Shown here: one piece after another, positions 5,012 to 5,102 of the stretch | Numbering within the stretch: the first letter of the stretch is position 1 | Layout of the letters: every line of letters begins with the position of its first letter | Assembly: GCA_934555855.1 (NCBI GenBank) | Contig: CAKTFL010000185.1 | Coordinates: 1-5,102 of the forward strand | Length of the DNA: 5,102 nucleotides | Direction: 5' to 3' | Source of the DNA: an uncultured Sphingomonas sp. | GTDB lineage: Bacteria; Pseudomonadota; Alphaproteobacteria; Sphingomonadales; Sphingomonadaceae | Translations under genes and position numbers: made by a program | Notes under the pieces: model-generated | What the model was told of the DNA's origin: nothing | The model's database searches: none | The model's input: the letters and a program-made list of their open reading frames with translations, nothing else

Positions 5012-5102
5012 GTCATGCCGGGCGGTCCCGGCATCCACCGTGCCGGGTTCCCGCCGGCTGACTCGATCGGGGAACCCTGGACCCCAGGACGAGCCCGGGG
5101 TG
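5012..5102. repeat. Second inverted-repeat family, cut by the window edge
   Basis: The left arm (about 5012-5037, GTCATGCCGGGC, then GTCCCGGCATCCA) is an imperfect reverse complement of the right arm (about 5075-5102, TGGACCCCAGGAC, then GCCCGGGGTG). The arm pattern, GTCA-CCGGGC ending in ATCCA/TCCAGG, resembles an intergenic repeat common in alphaproteobacteria. It is a different sequence family from the elements at 2448 and 4920. The right end is missing, so its full extent is unknown. No gene is visible from 4903 to the end of the window. Confidence 0.5.

Noticed and set aside
4588..5034. A 148-codon minus-strand frame over the Sel1-like gene and repeat
   Set aside because: Its start region translates the palindromic repeat (RPELVEGLPFSKR) and the rest is antisense to the Sel1-like gene. 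Repeat-derived frames of this kind are common false genes.

Overview
The window looks like chromosomal DNA of a GC-rich alphaproteobacterium, most likely a sphingomonad. Three things point there: a MipZ division-site ATPase (an alphaproteobacterial protein), a PgmG-type phosphoglucomutase/phosphomannomutase, and palindromic intergenic repeats carrying the core CTTCGACAAGCTCAGGGCGAACG, which I recall as common in sphingomonad genomes. The lineage call rests on recognition of families, not on a search.

Layout. A leftward block fills positions 1-3625. Read in its own direction, it runs mipZ (3625-2801), a small membrane-anchored J-domain protein (2804-2544, overlapping mipZ by 4 bp), an 82-bp palindromic repeat (2529-2448), pgmG (2377-1004), an ExoX-like 3'-5' exonuclease (967-206), and the N-terminus of a membrane protein that leaves the window at position 1. 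A 71-bp divergent intergenic region (3626-3696) separates mipZ from rightward panC (3697-4548). A short AT-richer spacer (4549-4605) with TTAACCA-type sites follows, then a small Sel1-like protein (4606-4902). The last 200 bases hold no gene: they contain a second copy of the palindromic repeat and the start of another inverted-repeat family cut by the window edge.

Functionally the genes are mostly housekeeping: division-site placement (MipZ), Hsp70 co-chaperone activity at the membrane (J protein), sugar-phosphate supply for surface polysaccharide (PgmG), DNA trimming (ExoX-like) and pantothenate/CoA synthesis (PanC). The tightest coupling is mipZ with the J-protein gene, a stop/start overlap. 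The palindromic repeat between the J gene and pgmG may divide the leftward block into two transcription units.

I see no CRISPR array, transposase, tRNA, rRNA or phage gene. No clearly new system is evident. The points most worth a second look are the Tim14/Pam18-like J protein coupled to mipZ, the possible frameshift or leader peptide at the start of the left-edge membrane protein, the Asp-to-Glu change in the exonuclease ExoII motif, and the CtrA-like half-sites before the Sel1 gene.
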